NCBI RefSeq assembly: GCF_900323885.1
Contig: NZ_OOHJ01000030.1
Span: 248,001 to 312,000, forward strand
Reading direction: 5' to 3'
Source of the DNA: [Actinomadura] parvosata subsp. kistnae
GTDB lineage: Bacteria; Actinomycetota; Actinomycetes; Streptosporangiales; Streptosporangiaceae
DNA: 64,000 nt
Below, one piece after another: positions 34,722 to 42,843 of this stretch. The stretch's first letter is position 1. Every line of letters begins with the position of its first letter. The position numbers and the translations under genes are program-made. Under the pieces are notes generated by a model. It was not told the DNA's origin. It ran no database searches and saw only the letters and a program-made list of their open reading frames with translations.

Positions 34722-35277
34722 TCAGGCGGCCCTTCGCCGGGCGTTCACGACGGCGAGGGCCGCGAGCCCTGCGAGCGTCCAGGCCGTCACCACGGCGAGG
34801 TCCGTCCACGGCCACGGCCGTCCAGCCGGATCCAGCACGGCGAGGACCGTGTGGGAGACGTGCTTGAGCGGGAAGACGTCACCGATCGTGCGCAGCGCTG
34901 CGGGAAGCTCTCCCCCGATGACGAAGACGTCGGAGACGAAGGTCAGGGGCAGGAAGGTGCCGAGGATGATGGCGTTGACCGTCTGCTGCCTGACCCTGAA
35001 GGCCACCACGAGGGCGGTGGCGATGGTGACCAGCAGCGCGGTGGTGAGGTGGCCCGCGTGGTAGGCCCAGCGCGGCAGCGGCGTGCCGGCCGCTGACCGG
35101 CCAGCAGCGGCAGGGGAGACGGACGGCCCTGGGGGCGTGGCCGCCGCTTGCGGGAGGCGGGTGCCGCCGCCGTGCGCGCGGGTGCGCGTTCCCAGCGGAA
35201 TCGCCACACGGCCAGGGCCGCGCCGCGATCCCCCAGGCCGCCAGCACCGCCAGGTGGTCGGCGAACAGGCCCGGTCC
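34722..35277 (-). pseudogene. degenerate ABC-2 type permease remnants
   Basis: Three minus-strand frames each hold a piece of ABC-2 permease sequence. Upstream: LFADHLAVLAAWGIAA, which with one added base continues as ALAVWRFRWER, a typical permease C-terminus. Then in the third frame: AYHAGHLTTALLVTIATALV, LPLTFVSDVFVIGGELPAAL, VFPLKHVSHTVL, the C-terminal half of a second copy. Together this looks like fused remnants of two such genes, though single-base losses may be sequencing error. A DosR-like box sits just upstream at 35278. Confidence 0.65.
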
Positions 35278-35291
35278 GGGCCGAAAGGTCC
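35278..35291. promoter_or_regulatory. DosR-like box upstream of the permease remnant
   Basis: GGGCCGAAAGGTCC; on the minus strand GGACCTTTCGGCCC. It sits 2 bases after the stop of the deazaflavin reductase and faces the degenerate permease. Confidence 0.6.
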
Positions 35292-35293
35292 TT

Positions 35294-35770
35294 CTACGGG
35301 GCCGTGAGGCGGAACACGGGGATCTGAGCGGCGATCTTGTGGAAGTCCTCGAGCGGCGCGTGCCGGTCCACCGGGATGTGCGGTCGCGCGCCCGGTGCGA
35401 GGGCCAGGTAGCGGCGCAGGATCGGGGCACGCTCGGCGGGCTCGACCTCGACGAGCCGGACGCTCGTGCGCCGGCCGTGCCGCAGCACCGCCCGGTCACC
35501 GTTCGCGCGCAGGTTGAGCACCCAGTTGGTGTGCTGTCCCAGCATCGCCACCAGGTACCGCTCTCCTCGGTGGTCGGCCATCACCAGGGGGAAGGAGATG
35601 ATCCGTCCCGTCCGGCGTCCGGGCACCTCCAGGGTCACCAGGCGGGGCACCAGGCCGCTGGAGTGCACCACCGTCCAGGACCGGTTCATGGCGCGGGCCA
35701 GGCGGTTGGGGCGGCCACCGCGGTACATCCACCGGAGCCAGCGTCCGGAACGGCGCGTGTCGGATTTCAT
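35294..35770 (-). CDS. deazaflavin (F420)-dependent nitroreductase/quinone reductase (DDN family)
   Basis: A 158-residue split-barrel protein. VTLEVPGRRTGRIISFPL, then GERYLVAMLGQHTNWVLNLRANG, matches the DDN family, whose members reduce quinones or nitro-compounds with F420H2. Such genes are found in mycobacterial DosR regulons. GAGGAGAAAATC precedes the ATG. It starts 10 bases after the sigma-factor stop, so it is probably co-transcribed with it. Confidence 0.85.
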   Translation of the reverse strand: MKSDTRRSGRWLRWMYRGGRPNRLARAMNRSWTVVHSSGLVPRLVTLEVPGRRTGRIISFPLVMADHRGERYLVAMLGQHTNWVLNLRANGDRAVLRHGRRTSVRLVEVEPAERAPILRRYLALAPGARPHIPVDRHAPLEDFHKIAAQIPVFRLTAP

Positions 35771-35780
35771 GATTTTCTCC

Positions 35781-36680
35781 TCAGCTCGCCCAGGCCCGCA
35801 GGCCGTGGGATCTTCCGTGGCCGCGCAGCCTGCTGAGCGACTCCTTTTCGATCTGGCGGACCCACTGCGGGGTCAGCCCGAACTTCTCGGCGATCTGCCG
35901 GGGCGTGTGCGGGTCGTGTCCACCCAGCCCGAACCTCAGCCGGACGATCAGGGCGTGCCGTGGTGCGAGCCCGTCCACGAGGCGATCGAGCACCACCTTC
36001 AGCGCGCGCTGCTCGACCAGGTGGTCGATGGCCGGGGTGCGGTCGTCCTCCACCAGGTCGCCGAGGGTGTAGGGGTGGCGTTCCTCTCCCGCCTCGACGT
36101 CGAGGCTGGCGCAGGGGCCGGGCAGCTGCCGCAGGTAGGCGAGTCTCGTGGGTTTCTGCCCCAGCTCCTCGGCCAGTTCCCGCTCGGTCGGGACGCGTCC
36201 GAGCCGGTGCAGTGCCCGTACTTCCGCTTGGGAGATCTTGGCGAGCTCGTCCTGTACGGCGATGGGCAGCCGCACCGTGGGCGCCTGTTCCAGGCCGCGC
36301 TGGATCGCCTTGCGGATCCACCAGGTGGCGACCGTGCTGAAGCGGTTGCCCCGTTTGTGGTCGAAACGCTCGACGGCCTCGATCAGGCCGAGGTTGCCGT
36401 CCTGGATCACGTCCGCCAGCGACATGCCGCGGTGCGCGTACCGCTTGGCGATCGACACCACCAGCCGCAGGTTCGCCTCGATGAGCTGCCGCCTGGCCGC
36501 CAGGCCGTCGGCGACGGTGTCCCGCAGCCCCTGCTCGGCGGCGCCCTGCCGGATGCGATGGGCGGCGCGGGCGGCCTTCTCCATCCGCCGGCCGAGCGCG
36601 ACCTCCTCGGCGGCGGTCAGCAACGGTGTGCGGCCGATGCGTGTCAGGTAGTCGCCGACCGGGTCAGCTCCGGGGTTCAT
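35781..36680 (-). CDS. group 2 RNA polymerase sigma-70 factor (SigB/HrdD-like)
   Basis: A 299-residue sigma factor with regions 1.2 (DPVGDYLTRIGRTPLLTAAEE), 2 (NLRLVVSIAKRYAHRGM, IQDGNLGLIEAVERFD, FSTVATWWIRKAI), 3 and 4 (RQIAEKFGLTPQWVRQIEKES). It lacks the long N-terminus of the housekeeping factor. GGAGGAAGC supports the ATG. It diverges from devR, sharing two DosR-like boxes, so the dormancy regulator may control an alternative sigma factor, extending the response beyond direct targets. Confidence 0.9.
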   Translation of the reverse strand: MNPGADPVGDYLTRIGRTPLLTAAEEVALGRRMEKAARAAHRIRQGAAEQGLRDTVADGLAARRQLIEANLRLVVSIAKRYAHRGMSLADVIQDGNLGLIEAVERFDHKRGNRFSTVATWWIRKAIQRGLEQAPTVRLPIAVQDELAKISQAEVRALHRLGRVPTERELAEELGQKPTRLAYLRQLPGPCASLDVEAGEERHPYTLGDLVEDDRTPAIDHLVEQRALKVVLDRLVDGLAPRHALIVRLRFGLGGHDPHTPRQIAEKFGLTPQWVRQIEKESLSRLRGHGRSHGLRAWAS

Positions 36681-36754
36681 GCTTCCTCCTCCGTATCCCT
36701 TCCAGGACACTCTGGAGATCGCCGCCCGCCCAGCGCCGTTGGGCCTCGCGCCGG

Positions 36755-36791
36755 TGGACCTTCGCCGGTCCAGTTCCGGGACCTTCGTCCT
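36755..36791. promoter_or_regulatory. two DosR-like boxes between sigma factor and devR
   Basis: TGGACCTTCGCCGG (36755-36768) and GGGACCTTCGTCCT (36778-36791), 23 bases apart. The second ends 35 bases before the devR ATG, a position consistent with activation and autoregulation. TAGGTA at 36811-36816 is a possible -10 element. Confidence 0.7.
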
Positions 36792-36826
36792 TTCGGCGCC
36801 GCCGCGGCTTAGGTAGCGTCGAACTC

Positions 36827-37468
36827 ATGATTCGTGTGTTCCTGCTCGACGATCACGAAGTCGTCCGCCGGGGTGTCGCCGCCCTGCTGGACTCCGAGGA
36901 CGACATCGAGGTGATCGGCGAGGCGGGCACCGCCGAGTCCGCTCTCGCCCGCATCCCGGCGCTCAAGCCGGACGTGGCGGTCCTGGACGTGCGGCTGCCC
37001 GACGGGAACGGCGTGGACGTGTGCCGCGAGGTGCGCTCCAAGCTGCCAGGGCTCGCGTGCCTGATGCTGACCTCGTTCGCCGACGACGACGCGCTGTTCG
37101 ACGCGGTCATGGCCGGAGCCGCCGGTTACGTGCTCAAGCAGATCCACGGCTCCGACCTGGTCGGCGCCGTCCGCACGGTCGCCTCCGGGCAGTCGCTGCT
37201 CGACCCGCAGACCACCGCCGCCATGCTGCAGCGGCTGCGCGACCAGGCCGCCAGGAAGGACCCCCTCGCCGCGCTCACCGACCAGGAACGCCACATCCTC
37301 GACCTCATCGGCGAAGGACTCACCAACCGGCAGATCGGCGAGCGCATGTTCCTGGCCGAGAAGACGGTCAAGAACTACGTCTCCAACCTGCTGTCCAAGC
37401 TCGACATGCAACGCCGCACCCAGGCCGCCGCCCTGGCCGCCCGCCTGCGCGCCGACCGCAAGCAATGA
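36827..37468 (+). CDS. devR: DosR/DevR-type NarL/LuxR response regulator
   Basis: A 213-residue regulator: receiver domain (FLLDDHEVVRRGV; phospho-Asp in VAVLDVRLPDGNG; conserved Lys in GYVLKQI) and a LuxR-type helix-turn-helix (LIGEGLTNRQIGERMFLAEK, NYVSNLLSKLDMQRRTQAA). Length and motifs match mycobacterial DosR (217) and Streptomyces OsdR. The ATG agrees with the start of the receiver fold. No good ribosome binding site precedes it, and the likely -10 is only about 10 bases upstream, so a leaderless mRNA is possible. It ends 3 bases from convergent hypF. Confidence 0.92.
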   Translation: MIRVFLLDDHEVVRRGVAALLDSEDDIEVIGEAGTAESALARIPALKPDVAVLDVRLPDGNGVDVCREVRSKLPGLACLMLTSFADDDALFDAVMAGAAGYVLKQIHGSDLVGAVRTVASGQSLLDPQTTAAMLQRLRDQAARKDPLAALTDQERHILDLIGEGLTNRQIGERMFLAEKTVKNYVSNLLSKLDMQRRTQAAALAARLRADRKQ

Positions 37469-37471
37469 CGG

Positions 37472-39694
37472 TCAAGCAGGTGACAACCGCGCCGCCGCCA
37501 CCGCCGCCTGCCCGTAGCTGATGCCCGCGTCGTTGACCGGCACCCGCTGGCCGAGGTACGGCTCGAAGCCCGCCGCCGACAGCCGGGCCAGCACGTCGAC
37601 GGCCAGCAGCCGGTTCTGAAACACCCCGCCCGCCAGGCACACCTGGGTGACGTCGTGCTCGGCGGCGGCCCGCTCGCACAGCAGCACCGTGACGGCCGCG
37701 ACGGTGGCGTGGAAAGCGGCGGCGATCCGGCCCACCGGCTCACCGTCGGCCTTGGCCTCCACCAGGTCGCGCAGCGTGGCCACCCCGTCATACACCCACA
37801 GCCCGTCGCGGCGCTCCAGCCGCCAGGCCAGCGGCTCCACCCCGGGGAAGCCGCCGGCCGCCTGCTCCAGCCGAATGGCGGCCTCGCCCTCGAAACCGTT
37901 CACCTCGCACACACCCAGCAGCGCCGCGGCCGCGTCGAACAGCCGGCCGGCGCTGGAGGCGACCGGACAGTTCACCCCGCGCGCGATCATGCGGGCGATG
38001 ACCTCCTGCCCGGGCAGGTGGCCGGGAGCGGACCCGGTGCTGAGCTCGCCGCCGAGCAAGTAGCCGAGAGCCATCCGGGCGGGCGTGCGCACGGCCGCCT
38101 CGCCGCCCGGCATAGGGGCGCGGGAGAAGCGGCCCAGCCGCCGGTAGCCGCGGTAGGAGGCCAGCAGCAGCTCCCCGCCCCAGAACGTGCCGTCATCGCC
38201 CAGGCCGAGCCCGTCGTAGGCCACGCCGAGAAACGGCGCCCGCAACCCGTGCTCCGCGGCGACGGCCGCGACGTGCGCGTGGTGGTGCTGGACGGCGATC
38301 CGGCTCGGCCAGCGCCGCGCCAGGCGGGTCGACAGGTAGCCGGGATGCAGGTCGTGCGCGGCGTGCAGCGGCTCGATGCCGTGCAGCCGGCTGAGGTGGT
38401 CGAGCGCCTCGTCGTAAGCTTCGAGCGTCTCGGCGTCGGACAGGTCGCCGATGTGCGGCCCGAGCACCGCCTGCTCGCCGTCGGCGAGGGTGAAGGTGCT
38501 CTTCATCTGGGCTCCCACGGCCAGCAGGGGCGGCGAGGCGGCGGGCAGGCGCAGCAGCGCGGGGGCGAGCCCGCGGCCGCGCCGGAGCGTGATCGAGCTC
38601 CGGCCCAACGAGCGGATCACCGAGTCGTCGTAGCGGGCCACGATGGGCCGATCGTGGGTCAGGACGCCGTCCACGGCGAGCCCGGAGACCTCGCCGGTCG
38701 GCATGGGGCTGCCGGCGTGGTTGGCGCTGGTCACCACGAGCGGGCGGCGCAGCGCATCCAGGAGCAGATGGTGCAGGGGCGTGTACGGCAGGAACACCCC
38801 GAGGTCCGGCATGCCGTGGCAGACGCCGGCCGACAGGACGCCGTGCCGTCGCGGAGCCAGCACGATGGGCGCGGACGGCGCGGTGAGCAGGGCGCGGTCG
38901 GCGTCCGACAGGTCGGCCAGCGCTCCGGCCGTGATCGTGTCGCGCACCATGACCGCCAGCGGTTTGCCGTCACGCGCCTTGATCTCGCGTACCCGGGACA
39001 CGGCCTCGTCGTTGATGGCGTCGCAGACCAGGTGGAAGCCGCCCAAGCCCTTGACGGCGACGACACCGCCGGCCGCGATGACGTCGCAGGCGGCCCGCAG
39101 CGCGGCGTCACCCGTCACGGCCTGCCAGCGCAGCCGGGGGCCGCAGGACGCGCACGCGATCGGCTCGGCGTGGAAGCGCCGGTCGGCCGGGTCGTGGTAC
39201 TCGGCCGCGCAGGCCGGGCACAGCTCGAAGCCGCGCATCGACGTGCGTGCCCGGTCATACGGCAGGCTCTCGATGATGGTCGCCCGGGGGCCGCACGCCG
39301 TGCAGTTGATGAACGGGTAGCGGTGGCGCCGGTTGGCCGGATCGAACAGCTCGCGCAGGCAGCCGGCGCAGGTGGCCAGGTCGGGCGGGATCTCGGCGCG
39401 GGTGCCGGGTGTGAGGTCGCTCTCCATGATCTGGAAGCCGGGCCCGTGCTGCTCCGGCGCCCCAGGGGTGACTCGTACGTCCCGGACGCGCGCGGCGCCG
39501 GGCGGCCGGGTGCGCAGGCCGGCGACGAACTCCTCCAGCGAGGCCGGGGTGCCGGTGGCGGAGATGACCACGTGCCCGCCGGCGTTCCTGACCTGTCCCC
39601 GGATCCCGATGGCGGTCGCCAGCCGGTGCACGAACGGCCGGAAGCCGACGCCCTGCACGATGCCGTGCACCTCGATGTGCCATGCCGCGTCCAC
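37472..39694 (-). CDS. hypF: carbamoyltransferase HypF
   Basis: A 740-residue protein that makes the carbamoyl group transferred to HypE. Domains: acylphosphatase (1-90, GIVQGVGFRPFVHRLA), two zinc fingers (CAGC...CTAC and CPAC...CASC, about 108-185), YrdC-like (about 200-380), and Kae1-like (about 400-740, HHAHVAAVAAEHG, CLAGGVFQNRLL). GTG start 10 bases after the CBS stop, so it is probably translated from the CBS transcript. It is 10 kb away from hypCDE; hypA and hypB are not in the window. Confidence 0.93.
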   Translation of the reverse strand: MDAAWHIEVHGIVQGVGFRPFVHRLATAIGIRGQVRNAGGHVVISATGTPASLEEFVAGLRTRPPGAARVRDVRVTPGAPEQHGPGFQIMESDLTPGTRAEIPPDLATCAGCLRELFDPANRRHRYPFINCTACGPRATIIESLPYDRARTSMRGFELCPACAAEYHDPADRRFHAEPIACASCGPRLRWQAVTGDAALRAACDVIAAGGVVAVKGLGGFHLVCDAINDEAVSRVREIKARDGKPLAVMVRDTITAGALADLSDADRALLTAPSAPIVLAPRRHGVLSAGVCHGMPDLGVFLPYTPLHHLLLDALRRPLVVTSANHAGSPMPTGEVSGLAVDGVLTHDRPIVARYDDSVIRSLGRSSITLRRGRGLAPALLRLPAASPPLLAVGAQMKSTFTLADGEQAVLGPHIGDLSDAETLEAYDEALDHLSRLHGIEPLHAAHDLHPGYLSTRLARRWPSRIAVQHHHAHVAAVAAEHGLRAPFLGVAYDGLGLGDDGTFWGGELLLASYRGYRRLGRFSRAPMPGGEAAVRTPARMALGYLLGGELSTGSAPGHLPGQEVIARMIARGVNCPVASSAGRLFDAAAALLGVCEVNGFEGEAAIRLEQAAGGFPGVEPLAWRLERRDGLWVYDGVATLRDLVEAKADGEPVGRIAAAFHATVAAVTVLLCERAAAEHDVTQVCLAGGVFQNRLLAVDVLARLSAAGFEPYLGQRVPVNDAGISYGQAAVAAARLSPA

Positions 39695-39704
39695 GACGGC
39701 GTTC

Positions 39705-40361
39705 CTACATCAGCGGCGGGACGACGATGAGGTCGTCGTCCTCGGCGGCCAGCTCGCCCACGACGTCCACCACGCCCTCGACGTTGCGGACGGCTTCGAC
39801 GAGGGCGATGGCCTGCGATCGCCGGCGCACCTGCCCGCCGAGCTTCACCATGCCGGCGTCGATCTCGACCGTGAACGGGCCGGGCTGCGGCAGCAGGGCG
39901 CGGATGTCGGCCTCGAGCTCGCCGGCGGGGCGGGTGAAGACGCGCAGCACGTCCCGCTGGTGCAGGGTGCCGATGACTTTCCCCGTGACCGGGTCGATCA
40001 CGGGCAGCTGCTTGATGCGCTGGGTGTGCATCAGGCGGGCCGCGTCGCGCACGCTGGTGCCCGGGGTGACGGTGATCGCCGGGGAGGTCATCAGCTGGGA
40101 CGCCGTGACCGCGGCGGCCTTCTCGTGCTCGCGCCGCTGCTTGCGGGACTCGAACAGCGACACGCTGTGGCGTACCGTGTCGATCTCCTTGAGCAGCAGG
40201 TCGTCCTCGGAGACCACGCCTATCGGGCGGCGGTCGGTGTCGACGACCGTGACCGCGCCGACCGCGAACCGCTTCATCGCGGCCACGACGTCCGCGAACG
40301 ACGCGTTCGCCAGCACCGCGATGGCCACGCGTCCCATGACGTCCTTGACTTCGATCGACAT
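39705..40361 (-). CDS. CBS-pair/BON-domain protein 3
   Basis: A 218-residue protein: CBS motifs DVMGRVAIAV and QLMTSPAITVTPGTSV, a charged helical loop (RKQRREHEKAAAV) between them, and a BON-like end (VEIDAGMVKLGGQVRRRS). It is diverged from the two at 19933 and 33987. AAGGAGAGG lies upstream of ATG 40361. Upstream gene of a likely two-gene unit with hypF. Confidence 0.85.
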   Translation of the reverse strand: MSIEVKDVMGRVAIAVLANASFADVVAAMKRFAVGAVTVVDTDRRPIGVVSEDDLLLKEIDTVRHSVSLFESRKQRREHEKAAAVTASQLMTSPAITVTPGTSVRDAARLMHTQRIKQLPVIDPVTGKVIGTLHQRDVLRVFTRPAGELEADIRALLPQPGPFTVEIDAGMVKLGGQVRRRSQAIALVEAVRNVEGVVDVVGELAAEDDDLIVVPPLM

Positions 40362-40414
40362 GATGTCCACCTCTCCTTCGCCTTCAGGCTCCCGTACGGC
40401 GGCTGACGCGGTCA

Positions 40415-40450
40415 GCGGCGAACGTCCCCGATGACCAGGACGAAGGTCCC
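40415..40450. promoter_or_regulatory. two DosR-like boxes upstream of CBS3-hypF
   Basis: GCGGCGAACGTCCC (40415-40428) and AGGACGAAGGTCCC (40437-40450). The pair has nearly the same order and spacing as the pair in front of hypCDE (22 against 23 bases), so both hydrogenase-maturation units carry matched promoters. Confidence 0.75.
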
Positions 40451-40456
40451 GCGCCG

Positions 40457-41299
40457 TCAGGCGCGGACCACGGCGACCGGGCAGCGGGCGTGGTGCAGGA
40501 CGCCGCGGCTGACCGAGCCGAGCAGCGCCGCTCCCAGGGTTCCGCGCCCGTGTGAGCCGACGACGAGCAGGTCGGCCTGTTCGGACGCCGCGGTGAGGGC
40601 GTCCGCCGGGCGCGCGCAGGGCGCTTCCTCGACGACCGTCACCCGCGGGTGGTCCTGGCCTGCGGCCGTGACCCGGTCGCGGACGGCCTGGTGCTGTGCG
40701 ACGCGGACCTCGTCCAGGTCGTAGGGGGCCTCGGGGGCGTAGGCGTGCACCGGGAGCTGCCAGGCGTGCACGACCCTGAGCGACGCGCCGCGCAGCTCCG
40801 CCTGCTCGAAGGCGTAGGCCAGGGCGGGCTCGCACTCCGGCGAGTCGTCCAGCCCCACGACGACCTCGCCGTGCACGGGCCGGTGCTCGGCGCGCACCAC
40901 CACGACGGGGCAGCTCACATGCCCGGCCACGTGGGCGCTCACCGAGCCCAGCAGCGCGCTGGACAGCCCGCCCAGTCCGCGGCTGCCGACCACCAGCTCC
41001 GTCGTGTCGCCGGCCTGCTCGCGCAGCACCTCGGCGGGCGTGCCCGTCAGCTCGCGCGTGCTGACCTCGGCGGCCGGCTGCCGCTCCCGGACGAGAGCCT
41101 CCGCCTCGCGCAGCACCCGCCGCCCCTCCTTGTGAACCGAGTCCGGCAGGACCGCGTCGGAACGCTTGCCGACCAGGTACCACGACGTGTCTGTCACGTG
41201 CACGACGCGCAGCGGCACGTGCCTGCGAGCCGCGTCGCCGGCCGCCCATTCCACGGCGGCGCGTGCGGTCACGGATCCGTCAGCTCCTACGATGATCAT
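40457..41299 (-). CDS. tandem universal stress protein 4
   Basis: A 280-residue protein with two USP domains, close to USP1: MIIVGADGSV start, GSRGLGGLSSALLGSVS, and GSHGRGTLGAALLGSVS near the C-terminus, both complete nucleotide-binding patterns. AAGGAGAAAATC precedes the ATG; the GTG and ATG a few codons earlier lack a site. The promoter resembles that of USP1. Confidence 0.88.
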   Translation of the reverse strand: MIIVGADGSVTARAAVEWAAGDAARRHVPLRVVHVTDTSWYLVGKRSDAVLPDSVHKEGRRVLREAEALVRERQPAAEVSTRELTGTPAEVLREQAGDTTELVVGSRGLGGLSSALLGSVSAHVAGHVSCPVVVVRAEHRPVHGEVVVGLDDSPECEPALAYAFEQAELRGASLRVVHAWQLPVHAYAPEAPYDLDEVRVAQHQAVRDRVTAAGQDHPRVTVVEEAPCARPADALTAASEQADLLVVGSHGRGTLGAALLGSVSRGVLHHARCPVAVVRA

Positions 41300-41352
41300 G
41301 ATTTTCTCCTTCGTCACCTCTCATCGGATGTCATGCGTGTCCGCGTGGCGCA

Positions 41353-41388
41353 GGGCCGGAGGTCACCTGCGCGAGGAACGAAGGGCCT
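41353..41388. promoter_or_regulatory. two DosR-like boxes upstream of USP4
   Basis: GGGCCGGAGGTCAC (41353-41366) and GGAACGAAGGGCCT (41375-41388). The first differs from the USP1 box in one base. Confidence 0.6.
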
Positions 41389-41508
41389 CTGGCTGGGGCG
41401 GTCCGGGCGACGGGCCGGGCAGGGCGGAAGGGAGACGCCGGCGAGGATCCGCGCGGGAATACCGGGCCCTGGGTCGCTGATCTCGCAGCGAAGAACGCCG
41501 TCCCCGCG

Positions 41509-41696
41509 TCACAGGCTCAGCCTGCCTCTGCCGCCGTGCGCCACGGCGTTGACCACGCCTTCGTTGACCGTGAGGAGGAAGTCGTCGAGGCGGCCCCATC
41601 CAGTCCCCGTTCGCGCGCCGCGTGCAGGAGCACGCGGCGCGTGTGCTTCAGGCAGGTCTCGTCGAAGCGCAGGGTGATCGCCGGAAGGGTTCTCAT
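41509..41696 (-). pseudogene. truncated anti-sigma-type HATPase (RsbW-like) remnant
   Basis: Starts MRTLPAITLRFDETCLKHTR 7 bases after the GAPDH stop. After RERGLDG the frame is lost; one added base in the G run restores GRLDDFLLTVNEGVVNAVAH followed by GGRGRLSL and a stop. NEGVVNAVAHGG is the ATP-binding N-box of anti-sigma serine kinases. Normal proteins have a further 60-70 residues including the G-box, so it is truncated whether or not the frameshift is real. Confidence 0.65.
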
Positions 41697-41703
41697 GGGA
41701 GCG

Positions 41704-42687
41704 TCAGGCCATCCGCTGGGCCATCTCGACGAGCCGGTTGGCGTAGCCCCATTCGTTGTCGTACCAGCCGAAGACCTTGACCAGGTCGCCGCTCGCCTGG
41801 GTGAGGGCGGAGTCGAACACGCAGGAGGCGGCGTCGCCGATGATGTCGCGGGAGACGAGCGGGTCGGTGCTGTAGCGCAGGATGCCGTGCAGTTCGTCCC
41901 GGGCGGCCGCGGCGAAGGCGTCGTTGATCTCCTGGGCGGTGACCGGGCGGGTGAGCTGGGCGGACAGGTCGGTGATGGAGCCGTCCTCGACGGGGACGCG
42001 GATGGCGATGCCGTCCAGGCGACCCTCCAGCTCGGGCAGGACCTGGCCGACCATGTGGGCGGCGCCGGTGGTGGTGGGCACGATGTTGACGGCGGCCGAG
42101 CGGGCGCGCCGCGGGTCCTTGTGCGGGGCGTCGAGCAGCATCTGGTCGCCGGTGTAGGCGTGGATGGTGGTCATGAAGCCGCGAACCAGGCCGAAGCGTT
42201 CGTGCAGCACCTTGACCATGGGGGCGACGCAGTTGGTGGTGCAGGAAGCCAGCGAGACGATCTCGTGGCGGGCCGCGTCGTAGGCGGCGTCGTTGACGCC
42301 GGGGACGATGGTGGCGTCCAGGCCCTTGCCGGGGGCCGACAGCAGGACCCTGCGGGCGCCTGCCTTCAGGTGGGCCGCCAGGGCGTCCTTGGTGCGGAAG
42401 CGGCCGGTGGCGTCGATGACGAGCCCGACGTCGTGGGCCCGCCAGTCGATCTGGGCGGGGTCGGCGCAGCCGCTGACGGCGATCTTCCTGCCGTCGACCT
42501 CGAGCAGGCCGGTGGCGGCGGTGACGGGCAGGCCGAGCGGCCCGTACGTGGAGTCGTGCTTGAGCAGGTGGGCCAGCGCGGCCGCGTCGGTGATGTCATT
42601 GATCACGACGATCTCCAGGTCGGTGCGGAGCGCGCGGCGCAGGACGGCCCTGCCGATCCTGCCGAATCCGTTGATCCCGATTCTCAT
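41704..42687 (-). CDS. gap: glyceraldehyde-3-phosphate dehydrogenase, type I
   Basis: A 327-residue enzyme of glycolysis. NAD-binding start MRIGINGFGRIGRAVLRRA; active-site SLASCTTNCVAPMVK with the catalytic Cys; TTIHAYTGDQ, and the C-terminal WYDNEWGYANRLVEM. One strong DosR-like box is 57 bases upstream. It is probably an extra, hypoxia-induced isozyme, since the housekeeping gene is usually next to pgk and tpi, which are absent here. Confidence 0.92.
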   Translation of the reverse strand: MRIGINGFGRIGRAVLRRALRTDLEIVVINDITDAAALAHLLKHDSTYGPLGLPVTAATGLLEVDGRKIAVSGCADPAQIDWRAHDVGLVIDATGRFRTKDALAAHLKAGARRVLLSAPGKGLDATIVPGVNDAAYDAARHEIVSLASCTTNCVAPMVKVLHERFGLVRGFMTTIHAYTGDQMLLDAPHKDPRRARSAAVNIVPTTTGAAHMVGQVLPELEGRLDGIAIRVPVEDGSITDLSAQLTRPVTAQEINDAFAAAARDELHGILRYSTDPLVSRDIIGDAASCVFDSALTQASGDLVKVFGWYDNEWGYANRLVEMAQRMA

Positions 42688-42744
42688 GTCTTCATCGTGC
42701 GGCGCTCACGGCTGGCGGGTCAGAGGCCACGGTCCCGGGTGCGA

Positions 42745-42758
42745 GGGACCTTCGGCCC
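42745..42758. promoter_or_regulatory. DosR-like box for gap
   Basis: GGGACCTTCGGCCC, a close match, 57 bases upstream of the gap start and beyond the stop region of the flavodoxin gene. Confidence 0.7.
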
Positions 42759-42843
42759 CTTGCCGGGTCCGGCCTGCGAGGGCGCCCGCCGGACGGGAAC
42801 GCGGCAGGGCCGCGGTCCCCGTCCACCGGACCCGCCCACCAGG

